Source: Cognatundibacterium rivi (GTDB lineage Bacteria > Pseudomonadota > Gammaproteobacteria > Burkholderiales > Burkholderiaceae_D). Taken from it: DNA of 64,000 nucleotides. Made by a program: the position numbers and the translations under genes. Positions 7,502 to 15,972 of this stretch are shown here, one piece after another. The notes beneath the pieces are model-generated. The model was not told the origin of the DNA. It worked only from the letters and a program-made list of their open reading frames with translations, and did not search any database. Positions within the stretch are counted from its first letter, which is position 1, and each line of letters begins with the position of its first letter. The stretch is taken from positions 1 through 64,000 of the forward strand of contig NZ_JAGSPK010000006.1 in the NCBI RefSeq assembly GCF_018139565.1. Reading direction: 5' to 3'.

Positions 7502-9898
7502 ATGACCAAAATGCGTAAGGCCATTTTGCTCGCCCTCTATGGCGCCAGCTCTGCCGCAGCGTTTACTCCGGTTTGCGCATACGCGCAGACCAGCCCGGAA
7601 AAAGCCTCAGATGCACCGGTACAAACGATGACCATCGTCGGTTCCCGCCGGATCAATTCTTCGGCTACTGAAACGCCATTACCAATCGACTTTATTTCTG
7701 TTTCCAAATCCGCTGAACAAGGTGGACAGTTCGATCTTGCTCAGACGCTGGCGAATATCTCACCTTCGTTCAATTCCACCCGTCAGACGGGTGCCGATGG
7801 TGCTGATCTGGTGGATTCCGCAGCATTGCGCGGTCTGGGCTCAGACCAGACACTGGTGCTGGTGAACGGCAAACGTCGTCACACCGTGTCGCTGGTGAAT
7901 CTGTTCGGCGCGCGTAACCGTGGGAATACCGGTACCGATCTGAATGCGATTCCGGTTATGGCGATCAGCAATGTGCAGGTATTGCGTGATGGCGCAGCGG
8001 CGCAATACGGTTCTGATGCGATTGCAGGCGTGATGGATATCAGTCTGAAGAAAAATCTGGGTTGCGAAGCCAGTTTCGGTTACAGCCAGTATTCTGTCGG
8101 CGATGGTAAAAACTATCTGCCGTCCGCCTACTGCGGCATACAGATCGGTGAAAAAGGCGTGCTCGGCGTGACGGTGGAATACACCGATCGCGGCCGTTCA
8201 AACCGCGCAGATCCGGGCAATCCGCGCACCATCGGTGACACCAAAGTCACAGGGCCAACGGTGTATCTGAACGGTGAAGTGCCGAATGGCGGCACCGATA
8301 AATTCTATTTCACCTTGGGGACGCAGCAACGTAAAGCATCCTCCGCCGCATGGGCGCGTGGCGGCGTGGGTTCCGACGATATTCCTTCGCGCAATTCTGC
8401 GGCGATGTATCCGAATGGCTTTGTGCCTTACATCAATGGTGATATCAACGACATCTACGGCATCGCCGGTTACCGTTTCAGCGTTGGTGAATGGCGTGCC
8501 GATTTGTCGCAGACTTACGGTTTCAACGAACTCAAGTACAACATCAGCAATACTCTGAATGCCTCCATCGCGAATAAAGATTTGCTGAGCGGTGGCAAAG
8601 GCATCAGCCCTAGCAGTTTCGATGCCGGTGGTTTCTCATTTTCACAAGCGACGACAAATCTGGATTTCAGCCGCTTCTTTGACGGTTTCATGAATGGCGT
8701 GAACGTGGCGTTTGGTGGCGAATACCGCCGTGAAAATTACAAAATTTTCTCTGGTGAACCAGGCTCTTACAATGACGTCGATGGTGTTGGCTTCGGTGGT
8801 AATGCCGGTAGTCAGGGCTTCCCGGGTTTTCAGCCGGGTGACCGCACTGATCGCAGCCGCAACAGCCTGGCAGCCTATGTCGATATCGAAACTGATGTGA
8901 CGAATCGCTTTAAAGTACAAACCGCTGTGCGTGGCGAACGTTACAGTGATTTCGGCTCCACGCTCACCGGTAAAGTTGCCGCCAGCTACAAAGCGACCGA
9001 CGACGTGAATCTGCGTGGCTCACTGAGCACAGGTTTCCGCGCACCGTCACTGCAGCAAGTGTATTTTTCTTCGACGTTCACCGACTTCATTTCCGGCGTA
9101 CCGATGGATGTGGTGTTAGCACCGAATGGCGGCACCATTGCGAACGCCGCTGGTATTCCGAAACTGCATGAAGAAAAATCGAAAAACTACACGCTGGGTC
9201 TGACCTACAAACCAAGCAATACGTTTTCGATGACGGCCGATCTGTACCGCATCGATATTTCTGACCGCATCGTTTTGTCGGGTCGTTTTGATGCGAATAA
9301 TTATCCGGCGCTGGGTGCAACGCTGTCTGCGCTGGGTGTTGGTCAGGCACAGTTTTTTGTGAACTCCATCAATACCAAAACACAAGGTATCGATCTGACT
9401 GCATCGCATAAAGCCAATCTTGGCGCTGGTAAATTGTCGACCTATCTGGGTCTGAATTACAGCAAAACCGAAGTCACGAAAGTGAACGCACCGGCATCGC
9501 TGAAAGGCTATGAAGATGTGTTGCTGTCCGAGCGTGAACGCCTGTTCATCGAGCAGGGCGGCCCGCGCGTGAAAGGCACGCTGGCATTCAATTATGAGCA
9601 AGGTCCGTGGGCCAGCGAATTCAAAGTGATTCACTATGGTTCGCAAACACTGGGCACGTTCTCCGGTACCGCAGCGGGTGTACCGAATGCGTATTACAAA
9701 CCAAAAACCTCTGCCGATCTGGCAGTGACGTATGCATTCAATGACACCACGAAACTGACGGTTGGCGGCACGAATATTTTCAACGTCAAACCAACGCGCC
9801 AGGATCCGAACGAAACCGACAACGGTTTCTATTACGATAGCGTGCAGTTCGGTCTGGGCGGTGCAGCGTATTTCGTCAAACTGTGGAAAAAATTCTGA
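7502..9898 (+). CDS. TonB-dependent outer-membrane receptor
   Basis: A 798-residue receptor for energy-dependent uptake of a large or scarce ligand across the outer membrane. A signal peptide spans about residues 1-29 (ending CAYAQ). A TonB-box-like stretch QTMTIVGSRR follows near 41-50, then the plug domain with ALRGLGSDQTLVLVNGKRR and VQVLRDGAAAQYGSDAIAGV, then a 22-strand-type barrel ending in the terminal phenylalanine of YFVKLWKKF. The ligand is unknown. The preceding BtuF-like gene hints at a corrinoid or iron chelate, but a promoter and leader of its own separate them. The start has AAGGAATC upstream, and a strong terminator follows. Confidence 0.92.
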   Translation: MTKMRKAILLALYGASSAAAFTPVCAYAQTSPEKASDAPVQTMTIVGSRRINSSATETPLPIDFISVSKSAEQGGQFDLAQTLANISPSFNSTRQTGADGADLVDSAALRGLGSDQTLVLVNGKRRHTVSLVNLFGARNRGNTGTDLNAIPVMAISNVQVLRDGAAAQYGSDAIAGVMDISLKKNLGCEASFGYSQYSVGDGKNYLPSAYCGIQIGEKGVLGVTVEYTDRGRSNRADPGNPRTIGDTKVTGPTVYLNGEVPNGGTDKFYFTLGTQQRKASSAAWARGGVGSDDIPSRNSAAMYPNGFVPYINGDINDIYGIAGYRFSVGEWRADLSQTYGFNELKYNISNTLNASIANKDLLSGGKGISPSSFDAGGFSFSQATTNLDFSRFFDGFMNGVNVAFGGEYRRENYKIFSGEPGSYNDVDGVGFGGNAGSQGFPGFQPGDRTDRSRNSLAAYVDIETDVTNRFKVQTAVRGERYSDFGSTLTGKVAASYKATDDVNLRGSLSTGFRAPSLQQVYFSSTFTDFISGVPMDVVLAPNGGTIANAAGIPKLHEEKSKNYTLGLTYKPSNTFSMTADLYRIDISDRIVLSGRFDANNYPALGATLSALGVGQAQFFVNSINTKTQGIDLTASHKANLGAGKLSTYLGLNYSKTEVTKVNAPASLKGYEDVLLSERERLFIEQGGPRVKGTLAFNYEQGPWASEFKVIHYGSQTLGTFSGTAAGVPNAYYKPKTSADLAVTYAFNDTTKLTVGGTNIFNVKPTRQDPNETDNGFYYDSVQFGLGGAAYFVKLWKKF

Positions 9899-9946
9899 TC
9901 AATATTCTGATTCGGACACTGATTTTTCCGCCGGCATTTCCGGTGT

Positions 9947-9976
9947 AAAAAAAGGAGGCGCTTGCCTCCTTTTTTA
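9947..9976. terminator. bidirectional terminator between receptor and EamA gene
   Basis: AAAAAGGAGGC and GCCTCCTTTTT pair perfectly around the loop GCTT, flanked by further A and T residues. It lies between two convergent genes and gives a U tract on both strands. Confidence 0.88.
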
Positions 9977-10007
9977 TTTGATCAATGATGCAGAAGATGT
10001 GCTGATG

Positions 10008-10949
10008 TTATTGCCGATTGGTCAGTGACACGCCCGCAATCACCAGCAAACCGCCGACGATCATCGACAATAAAATCGGCTCGCCCAGCAACAGCGCGGC
10101 GAGTGTAATACCGAACACCGGCACCAGATTATTGAAGACCGCCGTCCGCGCCGGGCCTATGGCTTTCACGCCTTCGTAATACCAGACAAAACCGATTACC
10201 GTACCGAAAGCGCCCAGATACACAATCGCAGCCAGCACCGGCCAGGTCAGGCGACTAGTATCGAATTGCGGCCATTCCGTGACCGCGCCGCAGACCAATA
10301 GCGACAAACCCCACAGCGATGCATACGTCGTCGCAGCAATCGGCGACAAGCCGCGCAGCGCATGTTTGCCGATGATGGTGTAAGCGGCCCAGCCGCAGAC
10401 CGCGCACAGCATGAATAATTCGCCCTTACCGACTGATTGCGAGATATCACGGAGCGCGCTGCCCAGATCACCGCGCGTGATCACCACTGCCGCACCGGCA
10501 AACGCAATCGCGATGCCCAGCCAGCGCCGCGCACCGAGCCGTTCACCAAACAATGCCGCCAGTGCCAGCGCCGTGACAATCGGATTCAGTGCGACAAACA
10601 AGGCTGTGCGCCCGGCGGGCATCAGTGCCAGTGCGGAAAAAAAGCAGATGTTGTATAAAAAGATGCCCGTCGCACCGAGCGCAAATGTTGCCTGCATTTG
10701 CTGCCGCGTCAGTTTCGGCAAGCCGCCTTCGAGCTTCCACGCCAGCAACCACAGCAGGCCGCTGGCCACCGCAAAACGCAGCGCCGCCGCAGTCATGTGC
10801 GGAATTTCACTCGCCACAATACGACCGGCAATAAAAGTGCCGCCCCAGAACAAGGCGACCGCAACCAGTTTCAGATAAGTGGTGACAGGAACGGGAGTGT
10901 GGGCAGATTTCACGATAGCGCGCTTCAACAGAAAGCGTGAAGGGTACAC
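10008..10949 (-). CDS. EamA/DMT-family transporter
   Basis: A 313-residue inner-membrane protein with about ten hydrophobic helices arranged as two EamA repeats: the first begins KLVAVALFWGGTFIAGRIV, the second FMLCAVCGWAAYTIIGKHAL. The family exports amino acids or other metabolites; the substrate cannot be predicted. The start used is a GTG at 10949; a second GTG 39 bases further in (before KSAHTPVPV) is an equally possible start, and neither has a strong ribosome site. It converges with the TonB receptor gene on a shared terminator. Upstream lies the first copy of a dispersed repeat. Confidence 0.85.
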   Translation of the reverse strand: MYPSRFLLKRAIVKSAHTPVPVTTYLKLVAVALFWGGTFIAGRIVASEIPHMTAAALRFAVASGLLWLLAWKLEGGLPKLTRQQMQATFALGATGIFLYNICFFSALALMPAGRTALFVALNPIVTALALAALFGERLGARRWLGIAIAFAGAAVVITRGDLGSALRDISQSVGKGELFMLCAVCGWAAYTIIGKHALRGLSPIAATTYASLWGLSLLVCGAVTEWPQFDTSRLTWPVLAAIVYLGAFGTVIGFVWYYEGVKAIGPARTAVFNNLVPVFGITLAALLLGEPILLSMIVGGLLVIAGVSLTNRQ

Positions 10950-11059
10950 GAAAACGCCGGTTCACCACATCGGCGCGACGCTGAGTGGTTTCGCATCGCG
11001 TAAAGCCTGGCAAGCAAACCGCTGAAAATCACCCGAAAAATGCCATAAAAAGCAGAAAA

Positions 11060-11150
11060 ATGGGGAGTATCAGCCATTTTTACCTTTATCTCCTTATAAA
11101 CAAAGGGCGTTAAAAAATACTGGGGGGAGTATATTTTCGCCTTTGGGAGC
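11060..11150 (+). repeat. dispersed intergenic repeat, copy 1 (core inverted)
   Basis: About 90 bases beginning GGGGAGTAT and ending in an AGTATATTTTCG segment match three other places in the window (11561, 44230, 63363). Shared blocks are GGGGAGTAT, a TTTATCTCC-like stretch, AATAAA or TATAAACAAAGGG, and a box bounded by ATAC(T/C) and AGTAT. In this copy the box reads ATACT-GGGGGG-AGTAT, whereas the other copies have CCACCC in the middle. It lies upstream of both the EamA gene and the Cdd1-like gene. Confidence 0.75.
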
Positions 11151-11257
11151 CCGAAATCGATGTTACAGACGACCTGCGAACGCATTGCCAATTGATCAGC
11201 ATACGGTTATCGTGCTGTGACCAGCACACCACCAGCACACTGATACGGAGCTCATCC

Positions 11258-11557
11258 ATGCACCCCGACAAAGTTGACCGAAACCGCCTGCGCGCGCTGA
11301 CGGATTTACCGAATATTGGCAAGGCCGGTGCGGCGGATCTGCGTTTGCTGGGCATCACCACGCCTGCGCAACTGGTGGGGCAGTGTCCGTGGCAGATGTA
11401 CGAAAAACTGTGTCAGCTGACTGGCGTGCGGCATGATCCTTGTGTGATCGATGTGTTCATGTCCATCACCGCATTCATGAATGGCGAACCGGCGAAACCG
11501 TGGTGGGAATTTACCGACGCCCGCAAGCTGGCGCAGCCGGAAAAAGCCGCTTCCTGA
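11258..11557 (+). CDS. Cdd1-like helix-hairpin-helix protein
   Basis: A 99-residue protein dominated by a helix-hairpin-helix segment, LTDLPNIGKAGAADLRLLGI at about residues 12-31, followed by a conserved stretch ending MNGEPAKPWWEFT. This layout matches the Cdd1 / 'pathogenicity locus' family, small predicted nonspecific DNA-binding proteins sometimes labelled mitomycin-resistance proteins. The ATG at 11258 has GGAG about eight bases upstream; earlier in-frame starts have none. The gene stands alone between copies 1 and 2 of the dispersed repeat, both in the same orientation. Confidence 0.8.
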   Translation: MHPDKVDRNRLRALTDLPNIGKAGAADLRLLGITTPAQLVGQCPWQMYEKLCQLTGVRHDPCVIDVFMSITAFMNGEPAKPWWEFTDARKLAQPEKAAS

Positions 11558-11560
11558 GCA

Positions 11561-11650
11561 AAAAAAGGGGGAGTATCTGGCTTTTTAGCGCTGATCTCCC
11601 TATCAATAAAGGCTGTTGAAAAATACCCCACCCAGTATGTTGATGGCCTC
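11561..11650 (+). repeat. dispersed intergenic repeat, copy 2
   Basis: Begins AAAAAAGGGGGAGTATCTGG, continues through ATCTCCCTATCAATAAAGG to a box reading ATACC-CCACCC-AGTAT. It starts four bases after the stop codon of the Cdd1-like gene. It is diverged from copies 3 and 4 in its inner part but keeps the block order and spacing. Confidence 0.72.
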
Positions 11651-11730
11651 AACAACGGCTTTGCGACCTTGTTGTGTTGTTTATCATGCTCTTCCGCGCT
11701 CGTATTCCCCACTTTTGATCAGCCATTTAA

Positions 11731-11758
11731 TTGTCTTGTTACAAACCCCTTGTATAAT
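11731..11758 (+). promoter_or_regulatory. sigma-70 promoter of the zinc-ribbon genes
   Basis: TTGTCT at 11731-11736 and a perfect TATAAT at 11753-11758 are spaced by 16 bases and lie about 70 bases before the ATG at 11829. Confidence 0.6.
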
Positions 11759-11828
11759 TTTTGCAATAATTTCTTTGCTACTGATCGTAGTGATGGAATG
11801 CTGAGTAAACCGACAAAAAGGAAGATGG

Positions 11829-12941
11829 ATGAATACCTGTGTGAGCTGCGGTAAGGACAACCCGGATGGTGCCAAATTTTGTAAATCGTGTGGCACTTCA
11901 TTGTTACCGCCAGCGCCGCCGATGCCTGAGTGTCATCAATGCCATGCATCACTGACCCCGGGGGCGCGTTTCTGCAAAAAATGCGGTACCAGCACTGGCG
12001 CCGATGCTGCCGCTCCCACTCCCACTGCCACTGCCACGGCAGAGGATGTTGTGACGGCAAACGCCAGCGATGCACCGCTCAGTGCGACAGAACAAGCAGC
12101 AGAACAAGCAGCAGAACAAGCAGCAGACCTGCCGACAGCACAGGCGCCTATCGCCAGCGAAGCCGTGACAATTCCGCCTGAGCAAAGCGTGAGCGCTGCT
12201 GCTGATGCTGCTGCTGATGCTGCTGCTGCTGCTGTGCCACCAGCAAACACGGCTGTCCCCGTCACTGCAGCGACGCCAGCCGCAAGTACCGCGAGCGTCA
12301 TTGAGACACCGGCTAGCGTGCATCCAGCGGCGCAGCCATCGCAGCCAACTGCTGCCAACGCGTCGTCTTCCTACCATGCCCTGCCGGTCAGCAAAACGGC
12401 GACGCCGGTGACGGCCATCGTGCTGGTTGCGGCGGTCGTGGCGGTCGCCGCGTGCGCTGGTGCTTACGTCTGGTATGCCAAATCTCATACGCAGACCGAG
12501 CTTGTCGTGACCAGTGCTGAACCTGTTGCGGCCTCATTGCCGGAAAGCAGCCCGCCAGCGGATGTTGCACCGGCACCAGCTTCCGCCGTTGCAATGCCGG
12601 AAGTGACGACAGCGCCGACGGCACCCGCAGCTACGGAAGCGCCTGCGCCTGTGACCGCCAAAAAGAAACGGCGGCGTGACGATGATGAATTTGACGAAGA
12701 CGACGATTTTTACGATGAACCGGTCAACGCTAAACGCCCGCAGGGGGCGCAGGCACAGCCAGGCGGCGAAATGATGCATGGTAAGGCGACCGCTTTGCTG
12801 AATCGCGCCGACAGTTTTATCGCCAGCGGTGATTACGATAATGCACTGGCGACCGCCCAGACGGCGCTGGCGCTGGACCCCGGCAATACTGCGGCGCTCG
12901 CAAAAATCAGGAAAATCAAACAACTGCGTTCACGCTATTAA
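11829..12941 (+). CDS. Double zinc-ribbon membrane protein with repeat-containing C-terminus
   Basis: A 370-residue protein of unknown function. Two zinc ribbons open it: Cys 4, 7, 18, 21 and Cys 35, 38, 49, 52. A long Ala/Pro/Glu-rich low-complexity region follows (about 55-190), then one membrane helix (about 194-216, ending AGAYVWY), another Pro/Ala linker, an acidic and basic patch (KKKRRRDDDEFDEDDDF, near 277-293), and a C-terminal helical pair resembling one TPR unit (about 320-370). The ribosome site is AGGAAG. The downstream gene also carries a zinc ribbon and a membrane domain, so the two may act together. Tandem DNA repeats in the linker region could vary in length. Confidence 0.8.
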   Translation: MNTCVSCGKDNPDGAKFCKSCGTSLLPPAPPMPECHQCHASLTPGARFCKKCGTSTGADAAAPTPTATATAEDVVTANASDAPLSATEQAAEQAAEQAADLPTAQAPIASEAVTIPPEQSVSAAADAAADAAAAAVPPANTAVPVTAATPAASTASVIETPASVHPAAQPSQPTAANASSSYHALPVSKTATPVTAIVLVAAVVAVAACAGAYVWYAKSHTQTELVVTSAEPVAASLPESSPPADVAPAPASAVAMPEVTTAPTAPAATEAPAPVTAKKKRRRDDDEFDEDDDFYDEPVNAKRPQGAQAQPGGEMMHGKATALLNRADSFIASGDYDNALATAQTALALDPGNTAALAKIRKIKQLRSRY

Positions 12942-13077
12942 ACCAGTTCAGCACATGGGCTTACGCATGATGTCGTCTGCCCATGTTCCGGCGTGGCACT
13001 GATCGTTTGCGCCGCACATCTTCCATCAACCATCATTGTTAACCCCGTCCAGAGTGACGACATCCATCGGAGACTAC

Positions 13078-14271
13078 ATGAGCAGCAATCCAACGAATTC
13101 CGGCAGCCCATTTGTGTTGCTGCGTGCCGCAGAGGCCGCAACGAACTGGCGCGCACTCGCCATGACTGGCATGGCTGCACTGGCTTTTTTCCTGTCGATG
13201 GCGATGACGGCCTGGCTGGCGCAGCACAGCATTTTGCTGGGTGGCCTGTTGACCATCGTGAGCTTGATTGTCGGTATCACCGGCTATTCAGCGGTCGGTA
13301 TTTTGCTGATGCGCCAGTCGCAGGGGCGTGAACTCAGTTTTACCGACGCGATTATCCAGGGCGTCTTTACAGTACATCGCATGCTGGGTGTGGCGCTGGT
13401 GTTGCTGGTGATTTTTTTACTGGTAGCGCTGCTTGCGTTTGCCGTGCTGTTTTTGTGTAAGTTGCCCGGGCTTGGTTCCTTGCTGTATGCCGTTATGTTG
13501 CCATTGCTGACGGTGATCATCGGCGTCACTTTTGCCAGTATCTTTTATGTAGCCATGCCACTGGCAGCACCGGCAATCTGGGCCGGTAACTCGGTAATGG
13601 AAACGATTGCTCGTTTGTTTGTGATTGTCCGTCAGCGTTTGCTGATGACGATTACTTATATCGTCGTGCTGTCTTTCCTGGTGCTGTTTTTGTCTGGCGT
13701 GGTGTCTTTCATTTTGTTTTCCGGCTATGTCACAACGATGGGAATTTCTCAGGCTGTCGGTATTAATCCTATGGGAAATGTGATGGGAATGATGTCCGGC
13801 ATCATGGGAAACTCGATGGGAAATCACATGGGATACGGCGGCGGCTTTGAAGCTCTGGAGAGTGGCATGGCGTACACCGGTGCATTTGGTTTCGCAACGG
13901 GATTGCTGTTCAGCGTTGGCATGGTCATCCCGTTTCTGACGATGATTAACGGTACCTGCCTGATTTATCTGCAAGTGACGGATGGTCTGAATTTCACGGA
14001 GGCCGAAGAACAATTGCAGGCGCAGATGCAGGAAGCCAAACGTCGCGCGAACGAAGCCAAAGAGCGTGCCGGTGCAAAATTGCAGGAAGCAAAAGACGCC
14101 GCAGCGGCATCGGCAGCGGCTGCTAAGAATCAACCGCCAGCGACGCCGTCTGCGCCTGTTGTGCCAGTTGCACAGGTGGCACCGGTTGCCAGAATATGTT
14201 CTGCCTGCAAAGCGCCATTGGCAGCAGACGACATTTTCTGTGGTGAATGCGGTACAAAAAATCCTCTGTAA
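13078..14271 (+). CDS. Multi-pass membrane protein with C-terminal zinc ribbon
   Basis: A 397-residue protein of unknown function starting at the ATG at 13078, which has GGAGA just upstream; an in-frame start 42 bases earlier is less likely. About six hydrophobic helices occupy residues 20-300. Between two of them lies a Met/Gly-rich loop, about residues 230-255, with repeated MGN units. A charged helical stretch (EAEEQLQAQMQEAKRRANEA and following, about 305-345) resembles a coiled coil. The C-terminus is a zinc ribbon, CSACKAPLAADDIFCGECG. It is spaced 136 bases from the other zinc-ribbon gene on the same strand. Confidence 0.8.
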   Translation: MSSNPTNSGSPFVLLRAAEAATNWRALAMTGMAALAFFLSMAMTAWLAQHSILLGGLLTIVSLIVGITGYSAVGILLMRQSQGRELSFTDAIIQGVFTVHRMLGVALVLLVIFLLVALLAFAVLFLCKLPGLGSLLYAVMLPLLTVIIGVTFASIFYVAMPLAAPAIWAGNSVMETIARLFVIVRQRLLMTITYIVVLSFLVLFLSGVVSFILFSGYVTTMGISQAVGINPMGNVMGMMSGIMGNSMGNHMGYGGGFEALESGMAYTGAFGFATGLLFSVGMVIPFLTMINGTCLIYLQVTDGLNFTEAEEQLQAQMQEAKRRANEAKERAGAKLQEAKDAAAASAAAAKNQPPATPSAPVVPVAQVAPVARICSACKAPLAADDIFCGECGTKNPL

Positions 14272-14303
14272 AAACGCTTATAAATCTGGTGCGATACAAG
14301 CTT

Positions 14304-14349
14304 CAGGTCAGTCGTTAACGTGAAATTCCAGCGTGGTACGACTGGCCTG
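14304..14349 (+). other. hairpin in intergenic region
   Basis: CAGGTCAGTCG at 14304-14314 and CGACTGGCCTG at 14339-14349 can form an 11-pair stem with one G-U pair. No T tract follows, so it is not a clear terminator. It lies 32 bases after the preceding stop codon. Confidence 0.4.
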
Positions 14350-14499
14350 ACAGATCAACTCAAACGCCATCGGCGGATGGTTTCTGACAACAGAAATTTA
14401 TGCGGAAATGGATTGCACTCAGTTATATTGTGAATGCCGTTCATGTGGAAGGCAGTGGTTTTTTACTGAGTGACGATAGCCGGTTTTCGGGAGCATTTC

Positions 14500-14997
14500 A
14501 TGGGTATGACGTGTTTTTATCTGACGCTGACACAGGAAAAACTGGATGATCTGAAACAGCATCCCGGGAAAGTCCGCCATGTGATTTTTGCCAAAAACGG
14601 CAGTAGTGATGATGCGGAATTATTTGACCTCGAACAAGCCTGGCACGGCATACAGTATTTGCTGAACGGCGCGACATTTGGCGGCGATGAGCCTTTGGGG
14701 TGGGCCGTGTTCGGTGATCAGGAAATCAGTCATGATCTTGGCAAAGGCCCCGCCCGTTGCCTGACTGCGCAACAGGTCGCCGCAGTCAGCGCCGCATTGC
14801 AGGAACTGCCCGCATCCACGCTGGCACAGCGCTTTGATGCGGCAAAGATGGAAAAAGCGCAGGTATATCCGGAAGGGATGTGGATCACCGACGGGGCGCA
14901 GGCATTACATTATTTGCTGGAACACTATTCCCATCTGCAACATTTTTATGCAAATGCTGCAGCAGATGGTAAGGCGGTCATCTGTTTTATCAGTTAG
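14500..14997 (+). CDS. DUF1877 (YfbM-like) family protein
   Basis: A 165-residue cytoplasmic protein. The opening MGMTCFYLTLTQEKLDDL, the central AWHGIQYLLNG and the segment YPEGMWITDGAQALHYLLEH are typical of DUF1877, whose function is unknown. A GGGAG ribosome site precedes the ATG at 14500; an earlier in-frame start lacks one. No operon partner is evident, since the secreted hydrolase 44 bases downstream has its own ribosome site. Confidence 0.82.
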   Translation: MGMTCFYLTLTQEKLDDLKQHPGKVRHVIFAKNGSSDDAELFDLEQAWHGIQYLLNGATFGGDEPLGWAVFGDQEISHDLGKGPARCLTAQQVAAVSAALQELPASTLAQRFDAAKMEKAQVYPEGMWITDGAQALHYLLEHYSHLQHFYANAAADGKAVICFIS

Positions 14998-15041
14998 ATC
15001 GTTGAGGTATGTGTTATCCAGATTAGTTAAGGAGCGGCGCG

Positions 15042-15914
15042 ATGCCTACAGCAACAGGATTCAGAAAGCATTTATCCATCGGTAAGTTGATCGGTTTGAC
15101 GGCATTGACGGTCGCATCTAGTCAGGTTTTTGCAGCGGAACGTATTTCGCTGACACGTCAGGATGGGCAGAGCGTTCCTGCTCTCGTGTATCAGAATGCG
15201 TCGCCATGTCAGGGGGTGGCGATCATTTCCCATGGTGCCGGTGGTTCGGAAAAAGGCTATGTCTATCTGGCTGAATTCATGGCGAAAGAAGGTTTTCTGA
15301 GCGTTGTGCCGGGGCATCTGGAAAGTGGCCGGCAATCTTTGCGTGAAGCCAAGCGTGGCGGCAGTTTGCAGGATGGTCTGACTGAATTAGTGACCGATGC
15401 CCCAGCCTATGCGGCGCGGCTGATGGATATTCAAGCTGCACGTCAATGGGCTGCGGCACGGTGCACCGGCAAACGCGCGGTTTTGCTCGGTCATTCCATG
15501 GGGGCGGCGGTGGCCATGATGGATGCTGGCGCTGATAATAAAATGGGTGTGACTGGTACCGCCAGTTTCGATGCGTATATTGCCTTGTCACCGCAAGGCG
15601 AGGGACTGATTTTTCCGGCCCATGCCTGGTACAAAATCAGTAAGCCAGTGTTATTGATGACAGGAACGCGAGACGATGATCTGGCGCATGCTTCCTGGCG
15701 TACCCGTACCGAACCGTTTGCCGACATGGCACCGGGCTGCAAATGGCTGGGTGTCGTGAATGGCGCGTCGCATATGAATTTCGGCGGTAACGGTTTATTG
15801 CATCGTACCGAAGGACTGACCACGCAAACCATCCACGCGTTTTTGCAGGGTACGCAAAGCGGTAATTGTGCGGCTCCGCCACCGTTGGCGGGCATGGAAC
15901 TCAGAACAAAATAA
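15042..15914 (+). CDS. Exported alpha/beta hydrolase
   Basis: A 290-residue hydrolase with an N-terminal export signal (about residues 1-32, hydrophobic core LIGLTALTVASSQVFAA). The oxyanion region is IISHGAGGS near 61-69, and the nucleophile elbow GHSMG at 150-154 supplies Ser152. Acid and histidine candidates are the D of TGTRDDD and the His of GASHMNFGG. The substrate is unknown; dienelactone-hydrolase or chlorophyllase-like enzymes share the layout. A GGAGCGG ribosome site lies upstream. Confidence 0.82.
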   Translation: MPTATGFRKHLSIGKLIGLTALTVASSQVFAAERISLTRQDGQSVPALVYQNASPCQGVAIISHGAGGSEKGYVYLAEFMAKEGFLSVVPGHLESGRQSLREAKRGGSLQDGLTELVTDAPAYAARLMDIQAARQWAAARCTGKRAVLLGHSMGAAVAMMDAGADNKMGVTGTASFDAYIALSPQGEGLIFPAHAWYKISKPVLLMTGTRDDDLAHASWRTRTEPFADMAPGCKWLGVVNGASHMNFGGNGLLHRTEGLTTQTIHAFLQGTQSGNCAAPPPLAGMELRTK

Positions 15915-15972
15915 AGGTCAGATACTGCCCTACTGTGACATAGCAACAAACTGTCACCATCTCAAACCTTTA

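Noticed and set aside
15915-15972. Terminator after the secreted hydrolase (TGTGACA...TGTCAC)
   Set aside because: Six-pair stem without a T tract; not convincing.
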